Source of the DNA: Rhizonema sp. PD37 | GTDB lineage: Bacteria; Cyanobacteriota; Cyanobacteriia; Cyanobacteriales; Nostocaceae | Assembly: GCA_029379215.1 (NCBI GenBank) | Contig: JAQYWO010000039.1 | Span: forward strand, 1 to 40,850 | Direction: 5' to 3' | DNA length: 40,850 nucleotides | Program-made: the position numbers and the translations under genes | Notes under the pieces: model-generated | Database searches by the model: none | Seen by the model: only the letters and a program-made list of their open reading frames with translations | What the model was told of the DNA's origin: nothing | Part shown: one piece after another, positions 32,838 through 40,850 of the stretch | Position numbering within the stretch: the first letter of the stretch is position 1 | Layout of the letters: every line of letters starts with the position of its first letter

Positions 32838-33662
32838 TCAAGAAAAAATTGCTGAGAGACGTATACTTGTCACTAACTCGCCTTTCGGTTGCACGACAGT
32901 TAGATTTTCTCCTGTATTAAGGGCGTTCCGAGGAGCACTCCAGGGTTCGAGACAATAGAAGTCTTTACCTTTCACAGTCCAAAATACCAGCGTTGAAAAG
33001 ATCTCATCATAGTCAATCGTCAACTTCATCTGACGATTTGTGTCTGTAACAGAGGTGGATGTACCACTGAGTTGCCCAAATGCCACATCAATTTCCTCAG
33101 TATTAAAATCAAATGTGCCATCGAAGGAATGAATCTCCTTCGAGCCCTTTGGTTGGTACTTCTGAGATGGAATTTCCAACTGTAGTTGGTTTTTATCAGG
33201 AGCCAAAAAGTAAGGATGAAACCCCGTAGAAAAAGGCATTGGTTCAGACGACAAATTTGTATACTGTTGCCTAATTTCTAAAGAGTTGTCTGTTAACTGG
33301 TAAGTGAAAGCAACTTTAAAATCAAAAGGATAAACAGCTCGTGTTTGCTCGTTGCTGTTTAAAACTAAGGTTAAGCTAGCTTTTTCTTGAGCCACTGGTT
33401 CCCAAGGTAAGTCTCGGGCAAAACCATGTTGCTTGAGAGTGTACTGTTTACCATTATGAGTGTAAGTATCATCTGGTAAATTGCCACAGATAGGGAAGAG
33501 GATTGGAACTCCACCTCTAACACTTAATTGAGGATTGGCAAGACGTTCCTTGTCTAAGTACAAAATTTCCTGACCTTCTACGGACCAACTAGTGATAATC
33601 CCACCGCGATCCGGTAAGACTTCAAGACGGGAACGATCTGTTTCTAGGTGAAGTTTATTCAT
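32838..33662 (-). CDS. Aldose 1-epimerase family protein (galactose mutarotase-like)
   Basis: A 274-residue cytoplasmic beta-sandwich enzyme that interconverts anomers of an aldose or hexose phosphate. Candidate catalytic residues are H79 in LKQHGFARD, H149 in STGFHPYF, and E239 in CLEPWSAPRNALNTGE. The RGGVPILFPICGNLPDD segment (49-65) suggests the D-hexose-6-phosphate epimerase/YeaD-like or LacX-like branch rather than classical GalM, so the substrate is uncertain. It reads in the same direction as pdhA upstream, but a hairpin element (33679-33745) fills most of the 136-base gap. Confidence 0.88.
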   Translation of the reverse strand: MNKLHLETDRSRLEVLPDRGGIITSWSVEGQEILYLDKERLANPQLSVRGGVPILFPICGNLPDDTYTHNGKQYTLKQHGFARDLPWEPVAQEKASLTLVLNSNEQTRAVYPFDFKVAFTYQLTDNSLEIRQQYTNLSSEPMPFSTGFHPYFLAPDKNQLQLEIPSQKYQPKGSKEIHSFDGTFDFNTEEIDVAFGQLSGTSTSVTDTNRQMKLTIDYDEIFSTLVFWTVKGKDFYCLEPWSAPRNALNTGENLTVVQPKGELVTSIRLSAIFS

Positions 33663-33678
33663 AAGTTATTGGTTGTTG

Positions 33679-33745
33679 GTAGGGGCGGGTTTAATTGTAT
33701 AACTCGTCGTGTGGAAACGAAAGATATTGTGAAACCCGCCCGTAC
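33679..33745. repeat. Inverted-repeat element (GGGCGGGTTT family) between pdhA and the epimerase gene
   Basis: Arms GTAGGGGCGGGTTT (33679-33692) and AAACCCGCCCGTAC (33732-33745) pair almost perfectly, with one mismatch. About 39 bases lie between them. On a pdhA transcript it would form a strong hairpin between the two cistrons. Confidence 0.7.
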
Positions 33746-33798
33746 AGTTGTTTGTCACTGTCCAAAAGTACCATGAACAACGAACCACTGCTTACAGT

Positions 33799-34836
33799 TT
33801 ATTTATCTTCAGCAAATACAAAACGATACAATTCGCTCTTGTCAGGTTCAGGACTACTTTCGGCAAATTTTACTGCCTCATCGACAACTTGTTGCACTTG
33901 CCGCTCAATACTTTTGAGTTCTTCAAGTTTTGTTAAGTTTTGCTCAACTAGATATGTAGCTAATTTCTTAATTGGATCACGGGCGAACCAGAATTCTTTC
34001 TCTACTTGAGAGCGCATTTCGTCTGGGTCTGCCAAGGAATGACCGCGAAAACGGTAGGTAAGTGCTTCAATTAATGTAGGTCCCTCGCCTGCACGCGCAC
34101 GGGCAACGGCTTCTTGCGCTACTGCTCGCACTGCTAGTACATCCATACCATCTACTTCGACACCCACCATATTAAAAACACTTGCTTTTTTGTAGATCTC
34201 TGGCTGGGAAGTTGCTCGTTCGTGAGCCATACCAATTGCCCACTTATTATTCTCGACAACAAAAAGAATTGGCAGTTTCCACAATGCTGCCATATTCAAC
34301 GTCTCGAAGAATTGACCGTTATTACAAGCTCCATCACCGAAAAAACAGGCTGTCACTTGGTTTGAGGTTTCATCTCCTAAAACCTCCCGGCGATACTTAG
34401 TTTGAAAAGCTGCTCCTGCAGCAACCGGAATTCCCTCAGCCACAAAAGCATAACCACCAAGCATACGATGTTCCGCAGAAAACATATGCATTGAACCACC
34501 GCGCCCTTTGCTGCAACCTGTAGCCTTACCAAATAACTCTGCCATCACTTCTTTAGCAGGAACTCCTGCACTTAAAGCATGAACGTGGTCGCGGTATGTG
34601 CTGCAGACAAAATCTTCGCCTGGTCGCATTGCCCCCTGAATAACGCCAGAGGAAACGCCTTCCTGACCGTTATACAAGTGGACGAAACCAAACATTTTGC
34701 CTCTATAGTACATTTCGGCGCACTTGTCTTCAAACAAGCGTCCTAACATCATATCCTCGTATAACCGCAATCCAACTTCCGTGGTTATTTGAGCAGTCGT
34801 GGTATCAAATACGGGTAAAGTACGTTCTTGAAGCAT
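33799..34836 (-). CDS. pdhA: Pyruvate dehydrogenase E1 component, alpha subunit
   Basis: A 345-residue ThDP-binding subunit of the pyruvate dehydrogenase complex, which makes acetyl-CoA from pyruvate with PdhB, E2 and E3. Seen: the ThDP-magnesium motif GDGACNNG (167-174) to ENNKWAIG (195-202); YRDH (81-84); the loop [11 protein letters not shown] (110-120); and FRGHS near residue 272. Length is normal for cyanobacterial and plastid PdhA. PdhB is not adjacent, as is common in cyanobacteria. The ATG at 34836 has no good Shine-Dalgarno (the coding strand reads CCTCCT there), so the start rests on homology: conserved sequence begins around residue 20. Confidence 0.96.
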   Translation of the reverse strand: MLQERTLPVFDTTTAQITTEVGLRLYEDMMLGRLFEDKCAEMYYRGKMFGFVHLYNGQEGVSSGVIQGAMRPGEDFVCSTYRDHVHALSAGVPAKEVMAELFGKATGCSKGRGGSMHMFSAEHRMLGGYAFVAEGIPVAAGAAFQTKYRREVLGDETSNQVTACFFGDGACNNGQFFETLNMAALWKLPILFVVENNKWAIGMAHERATSQPEIYKKASVFNMVGVEVDGMDVLAVRAVAQEAVARARAGEGPTLIEALTYRFRGHSLADPDEMRSQVEKEFWFARDPIKKLATYLVEQNLTKLEELKSIERQVQQVVDEAVKFAESSPEPDKSELYRFVFAEDK

Positions 34837-34880
34837 TATTTTCTAGGAGGTCGCTGTAAAACTTATTATTTTGGATGGAA

Positions 34881-34948
34881 GTAGGGGCGGATTTAATACA
34901 GATAACATTTGGAAAAGAGAGAATCCGCATGTCTTGGATGGCCCGTAC
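34881..34948. repeat. Degraded copy of the GGGCGGGTTT inverted-repeat family
   Basis: The left arm GTAGGGGCGGATTT (34881-34894) is intact. The right arm is split: GAATCCGC (34921-34928), about 12 extra bases, then GCCCGTAC (34941-34948). The A in the left arm is matched by T in the right arm, so the change is paired. Confidence 0.55.
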
Positions 34949-35313
34949 AGGAGTATGGAAAGCAGAGGGTGCATGAAATAAAAATTATTACCAATGACCC
35001 ATGACTTATTCCCTGTTTTTAGACTACCAATTACAATAACGTGCTTTCTGCATATGTCTTAACAATATATCACTATACCTATTGAGATAGTTGTAATCAC
35101 TACATAATTATGCTATATATTTGTTCGCTGGCTCCTAGAAAAAAACTAGGGCACGGTGTCTCTGTCACCGTATACCTGAAAAAGTACCTTTTAACCAGCA
35201 GCAGGAATGTCAAGCCGCCAAGGGCGGCAAGGCAGAAGGCAGCTATGCAGAGGGCAGAAGGAAAACCCCATAACGCTCATTCAGGAGCTTGAAGTGTGGA
35301 CGTAGTATTTCTG

Positions 35314-35438
35314 GCGAAGTCTACCGGGGGAAGCTTCCCCCAGTGAGCTTCGCGCGAAGCTCTGGGGAGAGAGTACTCTCAAGGGAAAGTCTGCCGGAAG
35401 GAAGCTTCCTTCCGGCGAGCTTTTCCCCAAGACTTCGC
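35314..35438. repeat. Array of four perfect palindromes enclosed by an inverted repeat
   Basis: Outer arms GCGAAGTCT (35314-35322) and AGACTTCGC (35430-35438) enclose perfect palindromes at 35326-35341 (16 bases, centre AAGCTT), 35345-35362 (18 bases, GAGCTTCGC arm), 35369-35380 (12 bases, GAGAGT arm) and 35393-35416 (24 bases, centre AAGCTT). The first and last are related (AGTCT(A/G)CCGG... leading to GAAGCTTC...), but their stems differ at paired positions. Confidence 0.8.
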
Positions 35439-35771
35439 GTGCTATGCGTCTCGAAATACATATTTCTTTTGTTACAAAAATAAACTCAGGGGCTTGAAAC
35501 CTTGTGGCAGGGGAGTTTTAAAAAATTTATTACCTTCTGCCCTCTGCCCTCTGCCCTCTGCCTTTCTTCGGTCAAGCCAAACAAGGCGCGAAAAGTAGAT
35601 TCCTGCAAGCTAACATGATTTATGCTGTCATTTAAGGTGTTGTTGATACCGTATGGTGTCAATAGCAATATACATTTATAGTGTAAAGTCAACAGGTTAT
35701 TATGGCACGGTTTTACAAACCTGGAATTCTCTAGGAGAATTAAGTTGATCGGGCTACAGGGGAAGTAGACT

Positions 35772-38042
35772 GTGCAAATTCCGCTAGATTATTACCGAAT
35801 TTTAGGATTACCGTTGGCGGCAAGTGATGAACAGTTGCGGCAGGCATACAACGATCGCATCGTGCAGTTGCCACGACGCGAGTATTCCCAAGCTGCGATC
35901 GGCTCTCGTAAACAACTTATAGAAGAAGCTTACGTGGTTTTATCCGATCCAAAAGAACGTATTGACTACGATCAGCTTTATCTCGCTAATGCTTACAGCG
36001 CTGATGGTACTCAAAATGCCACAGTAGCCGTATCCGAGCGATTGGAAGATGATCTAAACCGACAGACTCTGAATATTCAAGTTTCACAACAGGAATTAGT
36101 TGGTGCTTTACTAATTCTCCAGGAATTAGGAGAGTATGAGCTTGTCTTGAAACTTGGCCGCCCATATCTAATTAACCAAAATACCGTAGCTGGCATAAAA
36201 CAGAATAGTCAACCGACGAGTGAAGAATCATATGTGTCAGCTGTTGAACGTCCAGACATCCTTCTCACCGTTTCACTTGCCTGCTTGGAATTAGGTCGCG
36301 AGCAATGGCAGCAAGGTTATTATGAAAACGCTGCCTTGTCCCTGGAAACGGGTGAGGATTTGCTGCTAAAAGAAGGATTATTTCCCAGCGTTCAGGCGGA
36401 AATTCAAGCCGATCTTTACCGACTACGTCCATACCGAATATTGGAGTTACTAGCGCTACCAGAAGAAAAAACGGCTGAAAGAGAACAAGGGTTACAATTA
36501 TTACAGAACATTTTAGAAGATCGCGGCGGGATTGATGGTACAAAAGACGACCAATCTGGTCTAAATATAGATGACTTTCTCCGATTTATTCAACAACTAC
36601 GTAACTACTTAACAGTTGTAGAACAGCATGAGTTATTTGAGAGGGAAAGCAAACGTCACTCTCCTGTTGCCACTTACTTAGCGGTTTATGCATTGATAGC
36701 ACGGGGATTTACTCAACGTCAACCGACTTTAATTCGTCAAGCAAAGCAAATGCTGCTCCGATTGGGCAAGCGTCAGGATGTACATTTAGAACAATCGCTA
36801 TGTGCATTACTGCTAGGGCAAACAGAAGTTGCAACCCGTTCCTTAGAACTCTCTCAAGAGTACGAAGCCCTAGTTTTTATTCGAGAACATTCTCAAGACT
36901 CTCCAGACCTTTTGCCAGGCCTGTGTTTATACTTAGAAGTTTGGTTACAAAATGAAGTCTTTCAGCACTTCCGAGATTTAGCAAAACAGACAGCTTCCCT
37001 AAAAGATTATTTTGCTGACGAACAGGTGCAAGCTTCTTTAGAAGCTTTGCCTACAGATGCGGAAATGACGAATGAGTGGACTGGAATTGACAACCAATCA
37101 ATCAAGAATTTACAGACGACTCATTCGCGTAACTCCAGCAAAGGGGCTGTGCGCTCTCGACACCCTAACAGCAAAACCGATCCAAAAACGCCTCCAACAC
37201 CAACTCAGAAAAGACCGGAATATTCAAACGTCTCGCCACTCAATGCTCGTTCACCAACGCCTTCACGGGCCGTAACACCACAGCAGACTATCCCCACAGG
37301 TAAGAGACGCAATTTGAATGGTCAAGCTTCGGCTTATGAGCATCAAGGGCAAAAACCAAGAAGGCGTAGATCCAGCCAACCTGGTACGGGGCGTGTTGTA
37401 GAAAATGGTCGTGATAATGCTCATCAAAGACGATCTTTTGCCCGCACTTCAAAAGCGCAAACTCTGGTGGTGTGGAAGATATTTGCTTCTTTGGCAGGTA
37501 TACTAATTTTGCTGTTTTTGATCACAACAACTTTCGGATGGATAAAAAATCAATTTTTTACGACATCTGAAGATAGTTTACGTTTGTCTGTACAGCTTAA
37601 TCAACAACCAGTACCGATTCCCGACCCAAATAGCACACAACCACCAGTAGAACCTTTAACAGCAGAGACAGCAAAGGATGTTATTCAAACTTGGCTGTCC
37701 ACAAAAGGTACATCTTTAGGACCAAACCACGACATTGCAAGTTTACAGAAGATTTTAGTAGAGCCAGCATTGTCCCAATGGCAGACCATTGCCCAACAGG
37801 ATAAAAAATACAATCGTTATCGAAAATATAACCACAGCCTCAAGGTAGAATCTCTAAATCCCAGTCAGACGGATCAAGGTCATGTTGCAGTAGAAGCCTC
37901 AGTGACTGAGATCACCGAATTTTATGAGAACAATCAGATAAAGAAAACTAATAGCGAAAAATTACGAGTAAAATATGATTTAGTCAATACAGAAGGGGCT
38001 TGGCGTATTCAGAATATGTCAGTTGTTAATAAGCTTAGCTAA
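35772..38042 (+). CDS. ftn2: Cell-division protein Ftn2/ZipN (ARC6 homologue)
   Basis: A 756-residue divisome protein that anchors FtsZ to the cytoplasmic membrane in cyanobacteria; the plant homologue is ARC6. Seen: an N-terminal J-like domain (about 5-70) that lacks the HPD motif, as expected for this family; a long alpha-helical region to about 420; a Ser/Pro/Arg-rich linker (about 440-560); one membrane segment (about 566-588, WKIFASLAGILILLFLITTT); and a C-terminal DUF4101/IMS domain (about 640-753, with VIQTWLSTKG and WRIQNM). The start is a GTG at 35772; the family N-terminus (QIPLDYYRILGLPLAASDEQLRQAY) follows at once, which supports it. It stands alone between repeat-filled gaps. Confidence 0.95.
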   Translation: MQIPLDYYRILGLPLAASDEQLRQAYNDRIVQLPRREYSQAAIGSRKQLIEEAYVVLSDPKERIDYDQLYLANAYSADGTQNATVAVSERLEDDLNRQTLNIQVSQQELVGALLILQELGEYELVLKLGRPYLINQNTVAGIKQNSQPTSEESYVSAVERPDILLTVSLACLELGREQWQQGYYENAALSLETGEDLLLKEGLFPSVQAEIQADLYRLRPYRILELLALPEEKTAEREQGLQLLQNILEDRGGIDGTKDDQSGLNIDDFLRFIQQLRNYLTVVEQHELFERESKRHSPVATYLAVYALIARGFTQRQPTLIRQAKQMLLRLGKRQDVHLEQSLCALLLGQTEVATRSLELSQEYEALVFIREHSQDSPDLLPGLCLYLEVWLQNEVFQHFRDLAKQTASLKDYFADEQVQASLEALPTDAEMTNEWTGIDNQSIKNLQTTHSRNSSKGAVRSRHPNSKTDPKTPPTPTQKRPEYSNVSPLNARSPTPSRAVTPQQTIPTGKRRNLNGQASAYEHQGQKPRRRRSSQPGTGRVVENGRDNAHQRRSFARTSKAQTLVVWKIFASLAGILILLFLITTTFGWIKNQFFTTSEDSLRLSVQLNQQPVPIPDPNSTQPPVEPLTAETAKDVIQTWLSTKGTSLGPNHDIASLQKILVEPALSQWQTIAQQDKKYNRYRKYNHSLKVESLNPSQTDQGHVAVEASVTEITEFYENNQIKKTNSEKLRVKYDLVNTEGAWRIQNMSVVNKLS

Positions 38043-38467
38043 TCAATTGAACCCAGTTATGAGTTATATGGAGTCAGGAATAGGGGCGAACGGTGAGACA
38101 GAGAAAGCAGGAGGTGAGACCAGTGCTGCTTTGAGGGTTTCTCGCAGCAGGCATCAGGCTTTAGCAATCTCCCTTGTCTTCTCACTCGGGGAGACGCAAT
38201 CATGCGAACGAGCGTCAGCGATCTTCTCCCAAAGGGAGACCCAAGGGCGAACGACGGAGGAGCGTCGGAACGAGCGTCAGGGGTTAGCCCGCTCTCATGG
38301 GGACTGCAATCTTCGCAGCAATCTCCCTTGTCTTCTCACTCGGGGAGATCCAAGGGCGAAAGAGCGTCAGGGCAATTCGCCCGTACAGGAGTCAGGAGAA
38401 CATTTTTGCGATTTTCTTATTCCTTAATGAATGAGCTAGATTTAATTGCAACTGCGTATAAGATGAG
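38043..38467. repeat. Mosaic of dispersed repeats between ftn2 and the DUF2079 gene
   Basis: It contains two partial direct copies of a unit with CTTGTCTTCTCACTCGGGGAGA (38173-38194 and 38328-38349, shown here only as the approximate shared core), plus AACGAGCGTCAG words. A 42-base piece at 38176-38217 recurs with one change at 39927-39968, and the ACGGTGAGACAGAGAAAGCA word at about 38090 recurs near 39968. The open frame across it is an artefact. Confidence 0.7.
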
Positions 38468-39877
38468 ATGGCGGAAAAATTTATCAAGCCTGGTCCTGTA
38501 GGTTGGATGATTGGCGTTAGTGCCTTAATTTTATTTGGATGTAGCAGTTTACGACACATCCTGTTTCAATCCACTGCATACGACTTAGGAATTTTTGACC
38601 AGGCAATTTACTTAATTAGTCAGGGACAGTCACCGATTTCTTCGTTCATTGGATTTCACATTCTCGGCGACCATGCTGCTTGGATTTATTATTTCTTGGC
38701 TTTATTTTACAAAATACACCCTAGCGTTTACTGGTTATTTGGTGTGCAGGCAGTAGCTTTGGCTGTTGGTGCTGTGCCTGTATGGCATTTATCCCGTCAT
38801 GCTGGGCTGACAATACAACTTTCAGTAGCAATGGCAGCAGTATATTTACTGTATCCATTAGTCTATAATATCAATTTATTTGATTTCCATCCCGATACAA
38901 TCGCCGTACCAGCACTAATATGGGCAGTGTTGTCGGCAAGACGCGATCGCCCCCGCTGGTTTTGTTTAAGTATTTTCCTAGTGTTAGCATGTAAAGCCGT
39001 AATCTCTTTAACAGTAGTCGCACTGGGAGTCTGGCTACTCATCTTTGAAAAAAAGCGACTGTGTGGTACGATCGCTTTGATTAGCGGTATTGCCTGGTTT
39101 ATCATCGCTACCAAAATCGTCATTCCCTTTTTCGGTGGCGATTCAGCATCCGTAGAACGTCATCTTGGAAGATATAGCTATTTAGGAAACTCATTTTCAG
39201 AAATCTTCCACAATGTGCTGTTTCACCCAGTCAATATCTTAGGCATTCTTCTGAGCAAACTTTTTTCATCAGATAACTTATTCTACTTAGTTTTGCTCTT
39301 AATACCTGTCATTTGGGGGCTGTCACTGAAAAGCCTGGCACCTTTGCTCGGTGCCCTTCCCTGTTTGGCAATAAATCTTCTCGCTGACTACCCGATGCAA
39401 AAAGATTTAATCCACCAGTATTCCATACCAGCCATCCCATTTTTATTTGTAGTAGCGATTGATACTCTAGCCGCAGGTCGGGGGTGGCCCAGAACCAAAC
39501 GAGGAATCATCATCTGGTCATTAGTAGCATTTTTAGCACTAGCAAAGTTTGGGTATTTTTCCTCAATCTATCTGTCATCCTTAGATAATTGGCAAGCGAC
39601 ACAAGATGCGATCGCCCAAGTACAAACGAAAGATAGTGTATATACTACAGCACAAATTGCTCCCCATTTAAGCCAAAGAAAACTGATCAGTTTGACAAGT
39701 GCCAACTCCCCACCAGTTGATTTAAATACCTTTCACTATGTATTACTCAATACTCGTCATCCCGGTTGGTCAAGTACTCAAGAGTTTGCGACTAACCTGT
39801 TAAATCAACTCAAAAACCAACCAGGATTTAACTTAAACTACCAACGAGATGATGTATATTTATTTGTCAAAAAGTAG
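38468..39877 (+). CDS. DUF2079 family polytopic membrane protein
   Basis: A 469-residue membrane protein with about ten hydrophobic segments. The DUF2079 signature is at the N-terminus: a first membrane span, then STAYDLGIFDQAIYLISQGQSP (about 35-56), HILGDHAAWIYYFLALFYKIHP (about 64-85) and NLFDFHPDTIAVP (about 136-148). The acidic and histidine residues in these loops resemble the active-site loops of GT-C glycosyltransferases, so a lipid-linked sugar transferase role is plausible but unproven. The C-terminal 80 residues are soluble. The next gene, 318 bases downstream, is another GT-C-like membrane protein on the same strand. Confidence 0.87.
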   Translation: MAEKFIKPGPVGWMIGVSALILFGCSSLRHILFQSTAYDLGIFDQAIYLISQGQSPISSFIGFHILGDHAAWIYYFLALFYKIHPSVYWLFGVQAVALAVGAVPVWHLSRHAGLTIQLSVAMAAVYLLYPLVYNINLFDFHPDTIAVPALIWAVLSARRDRPRWFCLSIFLVLACKAVISLTVVALGVWLLIFEKKRLCGTIALISGIAWFIIATKIVIPFFGGDSASVERHLGRYSYLGNSFSEIFHNVLFHPVNILGILLSKLFSSDNLFYLVLLLIPVIWGLSLKSLAPLLGALPCLAINLLADYPMQKDLIHQYSIPAIPFLFVVAIDTLAAGRGWPRTKRGIIIWSLVAFLALAKFGYFSSIYLSSLDNWQATQDAIAQVQTKDSVYTTAQIAPHLSQRKLISLTSANSPPVDLNTFHYVLLNTRHPGWSSTQEFATNLLNQLKNQPGFNLNYQRDDVYLFVKK

Positions 39878-40194
39878 GGGCGATCTTCGTAGCGTAAAGC
39901 CTACGGTATAGCTTCGCTTAGAGCGAGTCTTCTCACTCAGGGAGACGCAATCATGCGAACGAGCGTCACGGTGAGACAGAGAAAGCAGGAGGGTTTCCCG
40001 ACAGAGGGGACTGCGATCTTCGAAGCGGTAGCGATAGCAAAGCGTTAGCGAGGCACGAGCGTCGGCACGAGCGTCACCCGTTAGCGCAGCGTTAGCGAGT
40101 CTTCGAGCGTCAGGGCTGTTCGCCCTAACAATGTAGTATGCCATCACTCCTCTGAAAACAGCTATAGCCAGCATGTCGTCAGCAGTCAGCTAAA
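39878..40194. repeat. Dispersed repeat mosaic (GCGTTAGCGAG / CGAGCGTC family)
   Basis: It is composed of the same words as 1-115 and 38.1-38.4 kb. The 24 bases at 40088-40111 are identical to 8285-8308 inside tnpB. No gene is present; the leftward open frame at 39860-40174 is an artefact of repeats. Confidence 0.75.
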
Positions 40195-40850
40195 ATGACT
40201 AACAAAAAAATTCTTACAATTCTTTCGCCATTGATCATCTGCAGCGCATTTATCTTGTGTGCAGCCGTGGCAATGCTAATGTATCCTGAAACTTTCCACA
40301 AGTTCTTTTCCCCACGAGAACTACCACATGCATCCCATAGTTACTACTGGGATGTAGAACTGTATGCCCGCAAAGCTTTAAATCCCAATTGTGACGCCTT
40401 TTACCCTCTCTGGCCATTTATCATCCGTACATTGTTCCATCCTCAAACCGTAGAACAGGCTGCACACGACTTTTTAATTGTTGCTACAACTCTATTCTTT
40501 ACTTCAACTGTTTTGCTGTTCTGGATTTTCAAAACCGGATTAGAAAACTTAAACTTAGCTTTCTTATTAGTACTTGCTTATACTGTAAATCCTACCTCAA
40601 TTTTTCGAGTTATCGGATATACCGAAAGCTTATTCGCTACCTTCAGTACTTTGTTTATCTGGATTTTTCTGCCTCAATCGAAACTGCATACCAACCTCAA
40701 ACTCTTGTTGATTTCCGTTATTACATTCTTAATGGCTTTAACTCGACCGGTATTAATCCAACTATTATTCGCCAGCACAGCAACACTTATTACAATTTTT
40801 ACTTTTGAATTCATCCAGTTAAAAATATTTAATCGCAGTCAGTTACTAAA
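40195..40850 (+). CDS. GT-C/PIG-V-like membrane glycosyltransferase, 3' end cut by the window
   Basis: An open frame from ATG 40195 continues past the window end: 218 complete codons are visible without a stop. It has an N-terminal membrane span (about 8-28), then a loop with HSYYWDVELYARKAL (about 48-62), CDAFYPLWPFIIR (about 66-78), further spans, and NPTSIFRVIGYTESLFATFS (about 131-150). The YWD loop and GYTESLF motif resemble the PIG-V-like mannosyltransferase group, which uses polyprenyl-phosphate sugars. The donor and acceptor are unknown. It follows the DUF2079 gene, and together they could help build a surface glycan (inference). Confidence 0.72.
   Translation, partial: MTNKKILTILSPLIICSAFILCAAVAMLMYPETFHKFFSPRELPHASHSYYWDVELYARKALNPNCDAFYPLWPFIIRTLFHPQTVEQAAHDFLIVATTLFFTSTVLLFWIFKTGLENLNLAFLLVLAYTVNPTSIFRVIGYTESLFATFSTLFIWIFLPQSKLHTNLKLLLISVITFLMALTRPVLIQLLFASTATLITIFTFEFIQLKIFNRSQLL

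Larger units (their letters stand above)
34837..35771. other. 935-base repeat- and hairpin-rich gap
   Basis: No credible gene; open frames at 35110-35292, 35289-35483 and 35486-35692 run through repeats. Contents: a degraded GGGCGGGTTT-family element (34881-34948), a GCCGCC/GGCGGC hairpin (35214-35228), the palindrome array at 35314-35438, and a short CTGCCCT-type tandem repeat (about 35536-35562) that is complementary to GGCAGAAGG/AGAGGGCAGAAGG words at 35230-35260. The promoter of ftn2 must lie near the right end. Confidence 0.6.

Noticed and set aside
35110..35483. Two consecutive rightward open frames
   Set aside because: They run through GC hairpins and the palindrome array; the encoded residues follow the repeats.
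38023..38501. Open frames between ftn2 and the DUF2079 gene
   Set aside because: They consist of dispersed repeat words shared with 39.9-40.1 kb and 1-115, and overlap real genes in other frames.

Overview
The window is chromosomal DNA of a cyanobacterium, most likely a filamentous, heterocyst-type (Nostocales-like) genome. Direct support: frequent HIP1 octamers (GCGATCGC), low-to-moderate GC with long repeat-filled intergenic gaps, a PEP-CTERM protein, a haemagglutinin-type secreted protein with the typical cyanobacterial C-terminus, an Ftn2/ZipN/ARC6 division protein, an NdbB-like NADH dehydrogenase and a Calvin-type class II aldolase. The genus is inference and I do not name one.

Layout. 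0.4-6.5 kb: moeA (molybdenum cofactor) converges on a large FHA-PAS-GAF-GGDEF-EAL cyclic-di-GMP protein, followed by a HAD phosphatase and a type II NADH dehydrogenase. 6.5-9.1 kb: a hairpin-rich gap, a tnpB-only IS200/IS605-type element and a MITE-like element. 9.1-11.3 kb: a DUF1345 membrane protein and a membrane-anchored phospholipase D-like protein. 11.3-13.0 kb: a gene-poor stretch with two copies of a MITE-like family. 13.0-14.9 kb: a cysteine desulfurase and a DUF1995 protein, probably one operon. 15.4-21.2 kb: a cell-surface locus made of a PEP-CTERM protein, a long TpsA-like protein and a convergent secreted tandem-repeat protein. 21.7-23.1 kb: two toxin-antitoxin-like pairs, then a 43-residue small ORF. 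23.7-29.0 kb: a large secreted zinc metalloprotease and a pentapeptide-repeat protein. 29.5-34.8 kb: housekeeping metabolism (MarC membrane protein, nitrilase, class II aldolase, tRNA-Lys, aldose epimerase, pyruvate dehydrogenase E1 alpha), with members of one inverted-repeat family in several gaps. 35.8-40.8 kb: the division gene ftn2, then two polytopic membrane proteins (DUF2079, and a GT-C/PIG-V-like protein that runs off the end).

How it fits together. Most genes are unrelated single units or short operons. The plausible functional groupings are desulfurase-DUF1995, the surface locus, the two toxin-antitoxin pairs, and the DUF2079/GT-C pair. No complete unknown multi-gene system stands out. 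The unusual material is non-coding: several dispersed palindromic and MITE-like families that nest in one another, one repeat inserted in frame inside tnpB, and a compact array of perfect palindromes at 35.3-35.4 kb whose two related arms differ by compensating changes.
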